From NCBI GenBank assembly GCA_002307295.1, contig DBTY01000055.1, positions 124,001 through 188,000 of the forward strand: a stretch of 64,000 nt of DNA. Direction: 5' to 3'. Shown here one piece after another: positions 18,844 to 27,895 of the stretch. The notes beneath the pieces were generated by a model. That model saw only the letters and a list, made by a program, of their open reading frames with translations. It searched no databases and had not been told where the DNA came from. Each line of letters starts with the position of its first letter. The stretch's first letter is position 1. Made by a program: the position numbers and the translations under genes. The stretch is from Ignavibacteriales bacterium UBA1304 (GTDB lineage: Bacteria > Bacteroidota > Ignavibacteria > Ignavibacteriales > Ignavibacteriaceae).

Positions 18844-18859
18844 ATAGCGAAAATAAATA

Positions 18860-18888
18860 CAGAGACGCGTTTATAAAACGCGTCTCTG
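18860..18888. repeat. AGAGACGC-type palindrome (copy 1)
   Basis: Thirteen-base perfect arms CAGAGACGCGTTT and AAACGCGTCTCTG with a 3-base centre, lying between the stop of the porV-like gene (18901) and the start of nth (18843), both leftward. The outer eight bases AGAGACGC/GCGTCTCT are shared with the palindrome at 46294-46321. It may be a dispersed repeat, and could also act as a transcript end. Confidence 0.7.
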
Positions 18889-18900
18889 ATATAAAACAAA

Positions 18901-19935
18901 TTAGAAAGATAAACTAAGATCGATGAACTGAACGTTTTCCAAACGTCCATAATCAGCCCAACCGTAGTTAAATTTAACGCCAATTCCGTCAAAGTCATAC
19001 TTTACGCCTGCGCCTAATGTAAGCCCCTGTTCGCTATCTCTTAAGAAAAGAGATTTATAACCGGCTCTTACAAAAAGCATTTCGTCATAAGCTACTTCAA
19101 TGCCAGAGTTGACATATTCAGTATTGTCGTTAGGGTGAACAGCATCAGCCGCAATAGTAACTCTGGCATATTGATTTCTAATAACATTCATTGATAAGCC
19201 AAGTCTAAACGAAAGAGGCATATCAAAACTTCCAGTAGTATACTGAGAAGCGATGTTATTTGGACCAGAGCTTGTAGTGTTATCAGGATCTGTATTAAAC
19301 TGCAAATCCTGTCCGTCAAGTCTCATTTTAGTTCCAAAGTTAGACATACATGCTCCAATAACCAAATCGTTAAACGGAGTAATGTAGTAAGTTCCTATAT
19401 CCAAAGCGACACCGCTTGCGCTTTCATTCCAGATAGCTTCGCGGACATATTTTAATTGGAAGCCGACCGAAAATTTATCAGTCAGTTTTTTTGCATACCC
19501 AACGCCAATGGATAAAGACTTAGCGTCCCAAACCTGTCCTGTTCCTTCCGGATATTCATAAGTTCTTACTTTATCTTCAGGCACGCTGAGCGAAGTAAGA
19601 GTCAGGAACAAAGTTCCAAGTTCAGGGACATTAAAAGATCCAGCTGCGTAATCATAACTTACATCAGCCAGCCAATTAGCATGGTTGAAGGCAACCTCGC
19701 CATTGCTTCCAGAATAAGCGATACCGGCAGGGTTCCAGTAGGTAGAATAAATATCCGTTCCTGCCGCGCTATAAGCGCCGCCCATACCAATTGCTCTTGC
19801 GCCCGCCCCAATCTTTAAGAATTCAGCGGCCGTAGTACCAACTTTGGAGGTAGTCCTTGTAAACTGAGCGTTGGCTGACGCAAAGCACAATAAAACTAAC
19901 ATCCCTATAATTAACTTCGAATAATTTTTTTTCAT
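18901..19935 (-). CDS. PorV/PorQ-family outer-membrane protein
   Basis: 344 residues; signal peptide 1-23 ending ANAQ. The family signature is clear: EFLKIGAGARAIGMGGAYSA then TDIYSTYWNPAGIAY, followed by a FadL-like barrel (SIGVGYAKKLTDKFSVGFQLKYV, LTLGAGVKYDFDGIGVKFNYGWAD) ending in LSLSF. PorV-type proteins shuttle or hold T9SS substrates in the outer membrane, and many Ignavibacteria carry several paralogues beside their cargo. Here it is the third gene of a TonB receptor / T9SS cargo / PorV-like operon, starting 52 bp after the cargo gene. Whether it is the general PorV or a dedicated paralogue is unknown. Confidence 0.85.
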   Translation of the reverse strand: MKKNYSKLIIGMLVLLCFASANAQFTRTTSKVGTTAAEFLKIGAGARAIGMGGAYSAAGTDIYSTYWNPAGIAYSGSNGEVAFNHANWLADVSYDYAAGSFNVPELGTLFLTLTSLSVPEDKVRTYEYPEGTGQVWDAKSLSIGVGYAKKLTDKFSVGFQLKYVREAIWNESASGVALDIGTYYITPFNDLVIGACMSNFGTKMRLDGQDLQFNTDPDNTTSSGPNNIASQYTTGSFDMPLSFRLGLSMNVIRNQYARVTIAADAVHPNDNTEYVNSGIEVAYDEMLFVRAGYKSLFLRDSEQGLTLGAGVKYDFDGIGVKFNYGWADYGRLENVQFIDLSLSF

Positions 19936-19987
19936 TTTAAATTCTTCTCCTGCAAAATAGTTAGGATAATTTTTTTCCTAAAACAGT

Positions 19988-22900
19988 TTACTTAATAATG
20001 GCAATTCTTCCGATTTTACTGCCGACTCCCGGCATATCAACATGATATATATATACGCCGTAAGAAACCCTTTGGCCTTCGTTGCTCAAAAGATCCCATG
20101 AAGCGATACTGGTTAGATCGTCTTTATAAATTGTCTGAACCAATTCGCCAGTTAACGTAAATATTCTTATTGTACATTTAGGAGGCAAATTTCTAAATTG
20201 GAGATCTTTGCTTCCTCTTACATCCGAAGTCCTGCCAGGATTTTCGGAAATACTATAAGCCACATAAGGATTAGGAACGCAATATATATTGTCCAACTTA
20301 GTTTTAGCAGCTGCCGCTTCATATTTAACAGGAGTAGCGTTTATTACATATTCATCCCCTTTTGCAAAAGGTTTAAATGTTTTTAACACATAAACATCGC
20401 CGCTTGAAGGAAGAACTGAAACGCCTAACGAATCAGGTAGCGGAGTAAACTTAATTTCGTAGGATGTCACATTATCCTTTGTGGTAAGGTTCTGTGGCAA
20501 AATTATTATAGCCTTACTAAAATCCCATTTACCGCTATTTTTATTTTTAGCTTCAAATATTATATAGTTTGCTTTCTCGCCATCTGTGATATCAACTACT
20601 GTAAAAGGACAAACTACTTTTTTTGCAGCGGCTATATGAGAATTAACCGTATCTCCAGGATGAGCCCACATTCCAGTAGCAGTAGTATCAAGATCATTCC
20701 ATCTTACTTCATAACTAGCTCTGTAGTTTTTATGATTAATTCCAGTTTCTGGAGTAGTAACTATTTTGGCTATTGTATTTGTCTTTGAGTTTTTGGTATA
20801 ACCAGAACCAGCCGTATCAATTGCCAAAACGTCATTTTTTACAAATACTTTTATACCGCAAAAAGTCGGGTTGCCATCTTCATTATTAAGTAATTTGCTT
20901 CCTGCAACCGTATAGAATCTGTATTTAGCTTTAAATACCTGATTTGTAGGCAAATTGTTGTAAGCAAGCCCTCTGACTTTACCATCCGTATAGTTTACAA
21001 AATATTTATCTGAAGAGACCAGATTATTATTTACATCGTAAAGCTGGAAACTGCCAGATTGTATATTAGCATTAGCTAATGAAACAAAAGTAGTATCTTT
21101 TGAGATAATATTTTCAGTAACGCCTAAGGAATCGAGCACATTATAAGTTACGCTGTCTGCAAAGGAAAGCTTATAGGTTTTTTCCTGAACAGATAGATTA
21201 TCTAACACGCTAAATTTAACAGTTCCCGTAGAAGCTCCTTTAGTTAAAATAGGCTCTCCAGCCACTCCAATCGCTGCAGATTTCAGCCCTGCAGGCAAGG
21301 CATTGGGAGTAACAGAAACAGTATTAACGTCAAAAGTTAATTTACCGGTAATAGCGTCTTTCTGAATAACAGCCTGCGTTTCAGAAGGAGGCATTTCTTT
21401 TCCTACAGCTTCATTACCGCCGTCATAAGCAACTACTGCATAATAATAGTTTATTCCATTTTTTACAGTTGAGTCCACATATTGATGAACTAAACCTGTG
21501 TTGCTGCCAAGGTAATATTTTACAGCGCGTCCAGCGTATTCAACAGGATGATAACCGCTTAATGAATCGACTAAATCGAATTGCGCGCGCTTGCCTGTAT
21601 TTGGGTCAAGAAGAGCCTGGCCAAGGAAAGCGACTCCATTTCCGTCTGTAATTGTATATACGTCAGAAAAAGTGTAATCCCTGCTTCTGTAAATTTTATA
21701 GCCTTCAAAATCTTTCGCTCTTGTAAGCGGATCCACAGAGGCTTCAGAACGAGTATCCCAATATAACGTTACCCTCCCATCGCCAGCTACTGCTTTAACA
21801 ATAGGTTTTACTGGAGGCTGAGCGAACTGGTAATTAGCTTCCAAAACCTGAGAAGAAGTTTCAGCAGCCAAAAGCAGATCGCTTAAATCTTTACCAAAAA
21901 GGATAGCCATTGAAAATCTTTGAAGTTCGCCGCTGGTAAGAACCATAGGGCCTGTTCCAAAGTTGAATATATTATCGCCGGCAGTCTTTAGTAATGTCTG
22001 GTTAGGATCTATTGAATCTGAAGAGAGCCATTCCCACATCAAGGTATAATTATTCGGATAATTTGGAGAACCATAAGCTGCTGCATGAAAACTTGACAAA
22101 CCAATCTGATCAGATTCAGCAACATCTCTAACGCCAAAATTTGGTTCAGAGCCAGCCCATTTGTAGCCCGGTAATTTTTCATCAGAAATCGGTTCGCCGG
22201 CTTCATATTTATTATCGCCGTTAACGTCATAATACCAAGCCTGAGATGGTTTTCCATCTCCTTCGCCATAATCGGGCCCAGGATAGCTTTTTGAATCCGG
22301 ACCGATACCATCGATACCAACGTCGTCTTTTGCTGGATCCCAGTTGCCGTTTTCGTCTCCCATATATCTGGCTTTAGGCGCGCCATATAGAGCTGTATAT
22401 TTGGCTACGTCAGAAATACCGTAAGTCAAAGGATAGCTTACTCCGTCTATATAATTGCCTGCGCTGTTATAAGGAGATTCGTCTATTATACCGTCATCGT
22501 CGTTATCTTTACCGTCTGTAGAGTTAGTTGGAGATTCCAAAAATTTCCATCCAAAATATCCAGGAGCAACGCCGCCAATTCCTTTACCGTCGCTATCCCA
22601 TGCGTATACCATGCTTCTGGCTCTCTGTGGATATCCTACTGCTAAATCGCCCAATGGCGGAATAAAGCTTGCTAAATCATCTGAATAATCAGTATAACCG
22701 CCTACGTGCGGATCGCCTTGCATTCCAAAATATATTTTTGGAATAGTCTTTTCGCTGGCATTAGTTATCTGGTACATAAGGAATAAGATATTTTCTGCAA
22801 GAGCATTGTTAAACTGGAACATTCTTACTTCGCAGTCTAATCCTAAACCCTGTTTAGTAGAATCGTTAGAAAATGGATAATAAGGAAATCTTGCATTAGT

Positions 22901-23548
22901 ATAATCGTCCATAACAAAGTATACTTCTTCATCTGGCGCAGTAGCCTGATCGCCCAGGAATGAAGGCCAAACATATTTACCGGCTCCTGAAGAATACCAT
23001 CTTTCCGGCCATGAATCCGGCTTGCCGTCGCCATCAGCGTCTTTAGCGTTTAATGTGGCAATAGCAGATTGATTTGGATCGGCATATCCTGTTTTTGGCA
23101 GCCATCCCCATTTAAGAGTCCCATCTGAATTATATGAGCCCTGCGTAGTTAAAACAAATGAATCGTCAACTATATGAAGAGTATCATATCCGCCTTTAGC
23201 GTTCGCATTAAGAACTTCGCCTGCGGCAAGAGGACCAAACTCAAACCCATAACCTAATCCATTCCAAACTAAATCAGCAGTTTGACTAAGATAATTAGGT
23301 TTACAAATTGAACCATAGTTGAAAACAACTGTCGTAATTTTATTCCCGCTGATAATCACCTGTTTAATTGAACGGGAGTCTCCGGCAGTTTTAAAAACCT
23401 TACCGGGTTTGTATAGATCGCCGAAAATACGTTCCATATCGGCCTGTGATAACCCTTTGACATTAAGCGTGTCTGTTTTCTTTTGCGAGAATACAAATGT
23501 TGATACAAAAAGAATCAGAGCAAGTGTATAAAAATATTTTTTTGTCAT
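19988..23548 (-). CDS. Large T9SS-sorted exported protein with acidic Ca-binding-like loops
   Basis: About 1186 residues from ATG at 23548, chosen because AAGGAA precedes it by 7 nt and MTKKYFYTLALILFVSTFVFSQ is a signal peptide; an upstream in-frame ATG at 23572 is possible. Several acidic repeats resemble thrombospondin-3/dockerin calcium loops (DADGDGKPDSW, DNDDDGIIDE, DVNGDNKYEAGE). A FnIII-like segment occurs at ~600-720 (VTLYWDTRSEAS). The C-terminus (NIYCVPNPY, IRIFTLTGELV, YGVYIYHVD, GRIAIIK) is a T9SS domain of the PNPY subtype. Probably a surface protein whose ligand is unknown. It sits between a TonB receptor and a PorV-like gene. Confidence 0.8.
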   Translation of the reverse strand: MTKKYFYTLALILFVSTFVFSQKKTDTLNVKGLSQADMERIFGDLYKPGKVFKTAGDSRSIKQVIISGNKITTVVFNYGSICKPNYLSQTADLVWNGLGYGFEFGPLAAGEVLNANAKGGYDTLHIVDDSFVLTTQGSYNSDGTLKWGWLPKTGYADPNQSAIATLNAKDADGDGKPDSWPERWYSSGAGKYVWPSFLGDQATAPDEEVYFVMDDYTNARFPYYPFSNDSTKQGLGLDCEVRMFQFNNALAENILFLMYQITNASEKTIPKIYFGMQGDPHVGGYTDYSDDLASFIPPLGDLAVGYPQRARSMVYAWDSDGKGIGGVAPGYFGWKFLESPTNSTDGKDNDDDGIIDESPYNSAGNYIDGVSYPLTYGISDVAKYTALYGAPKARYMGDENGNWDPAKDDVGIDGIGPDSKSYPGPDYGEGDGKPSQAWYYDVNGDNKYEAGEPISDEKLPGYKWAGSEPNFGVRDVAESDQIGLSSFHAAAYGSPNYPNNYTLMWEWLSSDSIDPNQTLLKTAGDNIFNFGTGPMVLTSGELQRFSMAILFGKDLSDLLLAAETSSQVLEANYQFAQPPVKPIVKAVAGDGRVTLYWDTRSEASVDPLTRAKDFEGYKIYRSRDYTFSDVYTITDGNGVAFLGQALLDPNTGKRAQFDLVDSLSGYHPVEYAGRAVKYYLGSNTGLVHQYVDSTVKNGINYYYAVVAYDGGNEAVGKEMPPSETQAVIQKDAITGKLTFDVNTVSVTPNALPAGLKSAAIGVAGEPILTKGASTGTVKFSVLDNLSVQEKTYKLSFADSVTYNVLDSLGVTENIISKDTTFVSLANANIQSGSFQLYDVNNNLVSSDKYFVNYTDGKVRGLAYNNLPTNQVFKAKYRFYTVAGSKLLNNEDGNPTFCGIKVFVKNDVLAIDTAGSGYTKNSKTNTIAKIVTTPETGINHKNYRASYEVRWNDLDTTATGMWAHPGDTVNSHIAAAKKVVCPFTVVDITDGEKANYIIFEAKNKNSGKWDFSKAIIILPQNLTTKDNVTSYEIKFTPLPDSLGVSVLPSSGDVYVLKTFKPFAKGDEYVINATPVKYEAAAAKTKLDNIYCVPNPYVAYSISENPGRTSDVRGSKDLQFRNLPPKCTIRIFTLTGELVQTIYKDDLTSIASWDLLSNEGQRVSYGVYIYHVDMPGVGSKIGRIAIIK

Positions 23549-23571
23549 TTTAATTTCCTTAATCTTTACCA

Positions 23572-26415
23572 TTAATTAAAAAGGATTGAAAAGCCTAATC
23601 TAATTTCTCTAGGACGACTTACGTTTTGAGGACGGGCAGAATAATAATTATTAATCTGGTCTATACCAATCATTCCTTTGTCGCCTCTGTTAATTCTTGT
23701 TCTTAAATCGTCAAAGTTTACCGCGTTAAGAGTTTGTTCAACATTAGAAAGAGCTCTTCCAGAACTTGAATAAACAGATAACTCATTTTCCGTATCAAAT
23801 AAATTTTGAACCTGTAAAAAGACTGAATAATCTAAAGAACCGAAATGGAAATATTTTTCAAATTTCAAATCCACATTCCATGTAGTAGGTTTATTTCCTG
23901 AATTTTGCTCATAAGTTACAGTTGATAATGTTGTTGGCAATACTACCGTATAAGGCTCTCCGGTCTGGAAATTAACCACGATGCCTGCGCTCCAGTCATT
24001 CGGCTGGGTTAACGCTACAGTAGCATTGATTACATGCGATCTGTCAAAACTTAGAGGAACTAGATAAGTCTCTGTCTGCTTGCCTGATTGGTCGCTATAA
24101 AATATCTCTGCTGAAGGATAAGTTCTGTTTCCTTCTGCGACCGAGAAAGTGTAATCAAGCGAAGCTGAAAAAAGGCTTCCAGGCGATCTTCTTTTTAAGA
24201 ATGAAAGCGTAACGCCTCTTGTATTTGCATAAGCTAAATTTGTTAAAACTGAGTACTCTCTTCCAAGAGTAGTATAAACTGTTTCGGAATAAATATAATC
24301 TGAAACGTCTTTATAGAAGCCGGTTAAATCAAATTTAAAATCTTCGGCTAATTGCTGCTGTAAACCAATTTCATACTGAACCGATTTCTGCGGATTAACA
24401 TTGGCGTTGCCAAATGAGGGCGTAGTGCCCGAGTTTGTTACATAATATGTGTTGTTGCTGTACAAACTTGAAAGAGAACCAGTCTGATAAAAATGGCCGT
24501 AAGAAAGTCTGATTACGCCCTGATCTGTAATAGGATATGAAATGCTTAATCTTGGCGATAAAGTTTGTTTCTTTTTAGCGGCTACATTATATGCAGTTAT
24601 AAATCCGCTTAATGAATCTGTCAGGTTTTGTGAGATATTGGGATTGTAATCGGAATTTGGATCGAAATATTCATATCTCAAGCCTGCATTCAAAATTAAA
24701 GTTGAAGCTAATTCAATTTTATCCTGTACATATGCGGCTAACTGGGTAGGTTTTTTAGAATAGCTTGTATATAAAGCTGAGCTCGTTGGAATTCTTCTAA
24801 CATAGGTTGTTGTTGGATCCAATAAATCGCTAGTATTTAATGAAGCATATGCGCCGCTTGAATTTAGTTTCCCAATTTGAACGTCATATGTTTCATAATC
24901 AAGCTTATGCATTCTTGCTTCAAAGCCAACTTTCACTTCATGACTTTTGAACATCTGAGCTTCAAAATCTCCTTTGAGACCTATAGTTGTAGTTCTTTGA
25001 AATTCTCTTGTATTATCTGTTCCGCCTGCATAAAAAGTAGAGTTGCCAAGCGTCTTGAGATACAGAGACGGCAGATAACGGGAATCAGTAGGGTCTTTAT
25101 ACAAATAATATGAAGATCTGTTATATCCGTAAGACGCCTTCAATGTATAAAACATATTGTTATTAATAGTATGAGTAAAATCAAGCGAGTTTATTAAGCC
25201 TTCGCTATAGTGCGTGCCTACGCCGTCAGGGTTGTATTTAAAACTCATACTATAGTTTTTCCATTGACCTTTATCAAGTACAGACTCAATTTTTAATTTG
25301 ATCAGCGGAGAAAATTTGTAACTAATATTTGCCTGAGCGTTCCAGCTTTTTGAAGGATTCATCGCGACAATTGCGGTATCGCCTGTAGGCCCTCCCTTAC
25401 TGCTGGTTGAATAAGGATTGAAGAAATACGCATCTGTAGAGTTTTTGTGCCTTGGGTCAGAAGAACTAAATGCATCAGGAGTTAAATAGGAATCCGTTGT
25501 GTTATATAACCTGGTGCCGTAAAGAGAGCCTTTATAATTTTCATAAATTCCTGAAGCATAGAAGTTCATACCTTTAATTGCAGGAACCTGTCCGCCAAAA
25601 GTAGCTTCTACTCTGCCTCGGTTTAATACGTCTATTTTATCAATATTTGTAAAAAGGCTTGTATGGTTTGATACATAATCTCCGCCGTAACTACGTACGC
25701 TAAAAGAATATTTATCAGAGCCTTCTTTTGTAACATAGTTTACAACGCCGCTAAGAGCATTGCCAAACTGAGCGTTAAATGTTCCGGTAGATACTGAAAC
25801 TTCCTGAACTGCGTTTGTTGCAAGCCCTACTGCGCGAGAGTTTCCATAAGGATCGTTTACAGATACGCCGTTAACCGTATATGCGATTTCGTTTCCATAA
25901 CCGCCTCTTACGTGCAAATCGCCGTTATCATCAACTACAACGCCAGCCTGTAATTTAATTACGTCGCTTATCTGATCTACTGGCAACTGTTGAATAGATT
26001 CAGCAGTTATAGATACCTGTGGGTTTGTTAAATCTTGTCGTATAAGCGGGTTTCTTTCTCCCTGTATAACTACTGCCGGTAAATCAAGAGCGCTGACTTT
26101 TAATTCAAAGTTTAGCTTCGTAGTAAAATCTACGTTTACCTGCACATTCTGAATGCTTACTTTTTGAAAACCAATTATTGAAGCAGTCACCGTATGAAGA
26201 CCCGGCGACACGTTTAGAATTACATAATTGCCATCTGCATCAGTTGCAGAGCCCAACGACGTACCCTCAATTATCACGTTAGCATAAGGGATTGGCTCGT
26301 TGTTGTCTTTTTCAGTTACCTTGCCTGTTATTTTCCCTTTCGATTGGGCCAATAGAGCGCAAGAAGAAAAAGCAGTTATAAATAATAGGACATACAGTAA
26401 TCGAAAATTACTCAT
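23572..26415 (-). CDS. TonB-dependent receptor with CarboxypepD_reg domain
   Basis: 947 residues. Signal peptide 1-23 (ending LLAQ); carboxypeptidase-regulatory-like domain ~27-110 (GKITGKVTEKDNNEPIPYANV, TDADGNYVILNVSPG); plug ~125-235 (VSALDLPAVVIQGERNP, ISDVIKLQAGVVVDDNGDLHVRGG, NALSGVVNYVTKEG); then a long outer-membrane barrel ending LGFSILFN. GAGG lies 6 nt before the ATG. By family it imports a ligand with TonB-ExbBD energy, or in this Ig-domain subclass acts as a surface transporter. First gene of the leftward operon with a T9SS cargo and a PorV-like protein. Upstream is a 481-bp non-coding gap. Confidence 0.85.
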   Translation of the reverse strand: MSNFRLLYVLLFITAFSSCALLAQSKGKITGKVTEKDNNEPIPYANVIIEGTSLGSATDADGNYVILNVSPGLHTVTASIIGFQKVSIQNVQVNVDFTTKLNFELKVSALDLPAVVIQGERNPLIRQDLTNPQVSITAESIQQLPVDQISDVIKLQAGVVVDDNGDLHVRGGYGNEIAYTVNGVSVNDPYGNSRAVGLATNAVQEVSVSTGTFNAQFGNALSGVVNYVTKEGSDKYSFSVRSYGGDYVSNHTSLFTNIDKIDVLNRGRVEATFGGQVPAIKGMNFYASGIYENYKGSLYGTRLYNTTDSYLTPDAFSSSDPRHKNSTDAYFFNPYSTSSKGGPTGDTAIVAMNPSKSWNAQANISYKFSPLIKLKIESVLDKGQWKNYSMSFKYNPDGVGTHYSEGLINSLDFTHTINNNMFYTLKASYGYNRSSYYLYKDPTDSRYLPSLYLKTLGNSTFYAGGTDNTREFQRTTTIGLKGDFEAQMFKSHEVKVGFEARMHKLDYETYDVQIGKLNSSGAYASLNTSDLLDPTTTYVRRIPTSSALYTSYSKKPTQLAAYVQDKIELASTLILNAGLRYEYFDPNSDYNPNISQNLTDSLSGFITAYNVAAKKKQTLSPRLSISYPITDQGVIRLSYGHFYQTGSLSSLYSNNTYYVTNSGTTPSFGNANVNPQKSVQYEIGLQQQLAEDFKFDLTGFYKDVSDYIYSETVYTTLGREYSVLTNLAYANTRGVTLSFLKRRSPGSLFSASLDYTFSVAEGNRTYPSAEIFYSDQSGKQTETYLVPLSFDRSHVINATVALTQPNDWSAGIVVNFQTGEPYTVVLPTTLSTVTYEQNSGNKPTTWNVDLKFEKYFHFGSLDYSVFLQVQNLFDTENELSVYSSSGRALSNVEQTLNAVNFDDLRTRINRGDKGMIGIDQINNYYSARPQNVSRPREIRLGFSILFN

Positions 26416-26896
26416 GAGTAACCTCGTGTTGATTTATGGAAAATATAGGACCAATGATTTTGGCATCAGTTATTTAGAAAAATTCGAAGGTCATAAAATA
26501 ACACACGCGAATAAATTAATCAACAAATACCTGTTTTTTGTTTTAAATAATATGCAGTAATGTGAATAAAACGATTATAAGGCTTCAATTTGCTGCCTTC
26601 TTCTGTTTTAAATAATTGTTAACTCTTTAAATAGATAGAATAATACCGGAAATTTTCATCCATCCCTTAATTACTACCTTAATAATTAAGGTTCTTAAGA
26701 CGCCATTCTTATAGACTCGTCTCATTTTTTAAGTTAAATTTTTACGCGTGTAGCCCGCTGTAATAGCTTGCTATAGTCTTTTAGAAGACAAAAAGAATCA
26801 GAAACGCATCGGAAAGATATTAGGTTTTAAATACATAAATAATTATTTTAAAAATTACTTTTTAATAATAAACAGAATTTTCAGTTTTATTTTATA
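26416..26896. other. 481-bp non-coding AT-rich divergent region
   Basis: It separates the leftward TonB receptor gene from the rightward GT2 gene. No convincing ORF of its own was seen. It holds an inverted repeat, CCTTAATTA (26665-26673) and TAATTAAGG (26683-26691), with a 9-base spacer and no T-run. Promoters for both flanking genes are expected here, but no motif stands out. Confidence 0.6.
26665..26691. repeat. Inverted repeat in divergent intergenic region
   Basis: Nine-base perfect arms CCTTAATTA and TAATTAAGG with spacer, about 205 bp before the GT2 start and 250 bp before the TonB-receptor start. AT-rich palindromes occur by chance in such DNA; an operator is possible. Confidence 0.35.
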
Positions 26897-27895
26897 ATGC
26901 AAAATTTTCCGAGTTATAGTTTCTCAATTGTCATCCCATGTTTTAATGAGAAAAATTATATTTCTAAGTGCCTGGATTCTATTTTGGCGCAGGAATATGA
27001 TTTAAACTTAGTTGAAATTATTATTGTAGACGGAAACTCTGACGACGGGACATTAGATGTAATTGACAATTATAAACAGAAACACGCCGCTATTAAGCTA
27101 TTTATAAACCCTATAAGAAAAACTCCGCATTCGCTGAATATTGGAATTAAAAATTCCTCTAATGAAGTAATTGTAATCTTAAGCGCTCATGCCAAAATAG
27201 ATAAGAATTTTATTAAGTATAACAATTACTACCTGCACGAAAAGGACGTTAAAGTTACTGGCGGAACTCAGTTTAATGTAGGACTTACTTATATTCAGAA
27301 CCTTGTGGGCATAGCTATGGAAATTCCTTTTGCTATGGCAAGCGCCGCTTACAGATGGAGTAAGAAAGAACAATTTGTTGATACAGTCGTTTATGCGGCT
27401 TACAAGAAAGAACTTTTTGACGAACTTGGTTATTTTGAAGAGAAGTACACTATTTCTGAAGACGCTGAGTTTAACTGGAGAATAAGAAACGCAGGATATA
27501 AAATTTTCTTTTCGCCTAAAATTAAAAGCTACTATTACCCTCGCAGTTCTGTTTCTAAATTTCTAAAACAGATGTTCCGCTATGGAATATTACGGGTTAA
27601 CGTGCTGAAAAAACATTTAAACTCATTACGGTTATTTCACTTAGTCCCTTCGGCGTTTGTAATAGTAAATATTGCGCTATTAATTCTTGGAGCAACTAAA
27701 GTAATAGATATTAAATATCTTTACTACTTATTAGGATTCTACTTTGCAATAAATATATACTCCTGCTTATCAGCGCTCTTTCCCAAAAAACTTATTTTTT
27801 TACCGACTTTACCCCTATTAATATTTTTAATGCATTTGGCATGGGGGCTTGGGTTTATAATCGGGCTAATACTACCCCGATCTCAGAAATGGTAA
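26897..27895 (+). CDS. GT2 glycosyltransferase with C-terminal membrane segments
   Basis: 332 residues. GT-A fold: FSIVIPCFNEKNYISKCLDSI, EIIIVDGNSDDGT, and an acidic motif EDAEFNWR near residue 195. Hydrophobic spans lie at ~250-330 (LVPSAFVIVNIALLILGA and onward), as in ExoA-type succinoglycan glycosyltransferases. It is likely to add a sugar to a lipid-linked polysaccharide repeat at the cytoplasmic membrane. It is the only rightward gene in the polysaccharide region and faces the GT4 gene. Their stop codons abut with no gap. Confidence 0.85.
   Translation: MQNFPSYSFSIVIPCFNEKNYISKCLDSILAQEYDLNLVEIIIVDGNSDDGTLDVIDNYKQKHAAIKLFINPIRKTPHSLNIGIKNSSNEVIVILSAHAKIDKNFIKYNNYYLHEKDVKVTGGTQFNVGLTYIQNLVGIAMEIPFAMASAAYRWSKKEQFVDTVVYAAYKKELFDELGYFEEKYTISEDAEFNWRIRNAGYKIFFSPKIKSYYYPRSSVSKFLKQMFRYGILRVNVLKKHLNSLRLFHLVPSAFVIVNIALLILGATKVIDIKYLYYLLGFYFAINIYSCLSALFPKKLIFLPTLPLLIFLMHLAWGLGFIIGLILPRSQKW

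Noticed and set aside
26416..26896. Small ORF at 26300-26560 overlapping this gap
   Set aside because: It runs antisense over the TonB-receptor start and lacks a ribosome site or recognisable domain.
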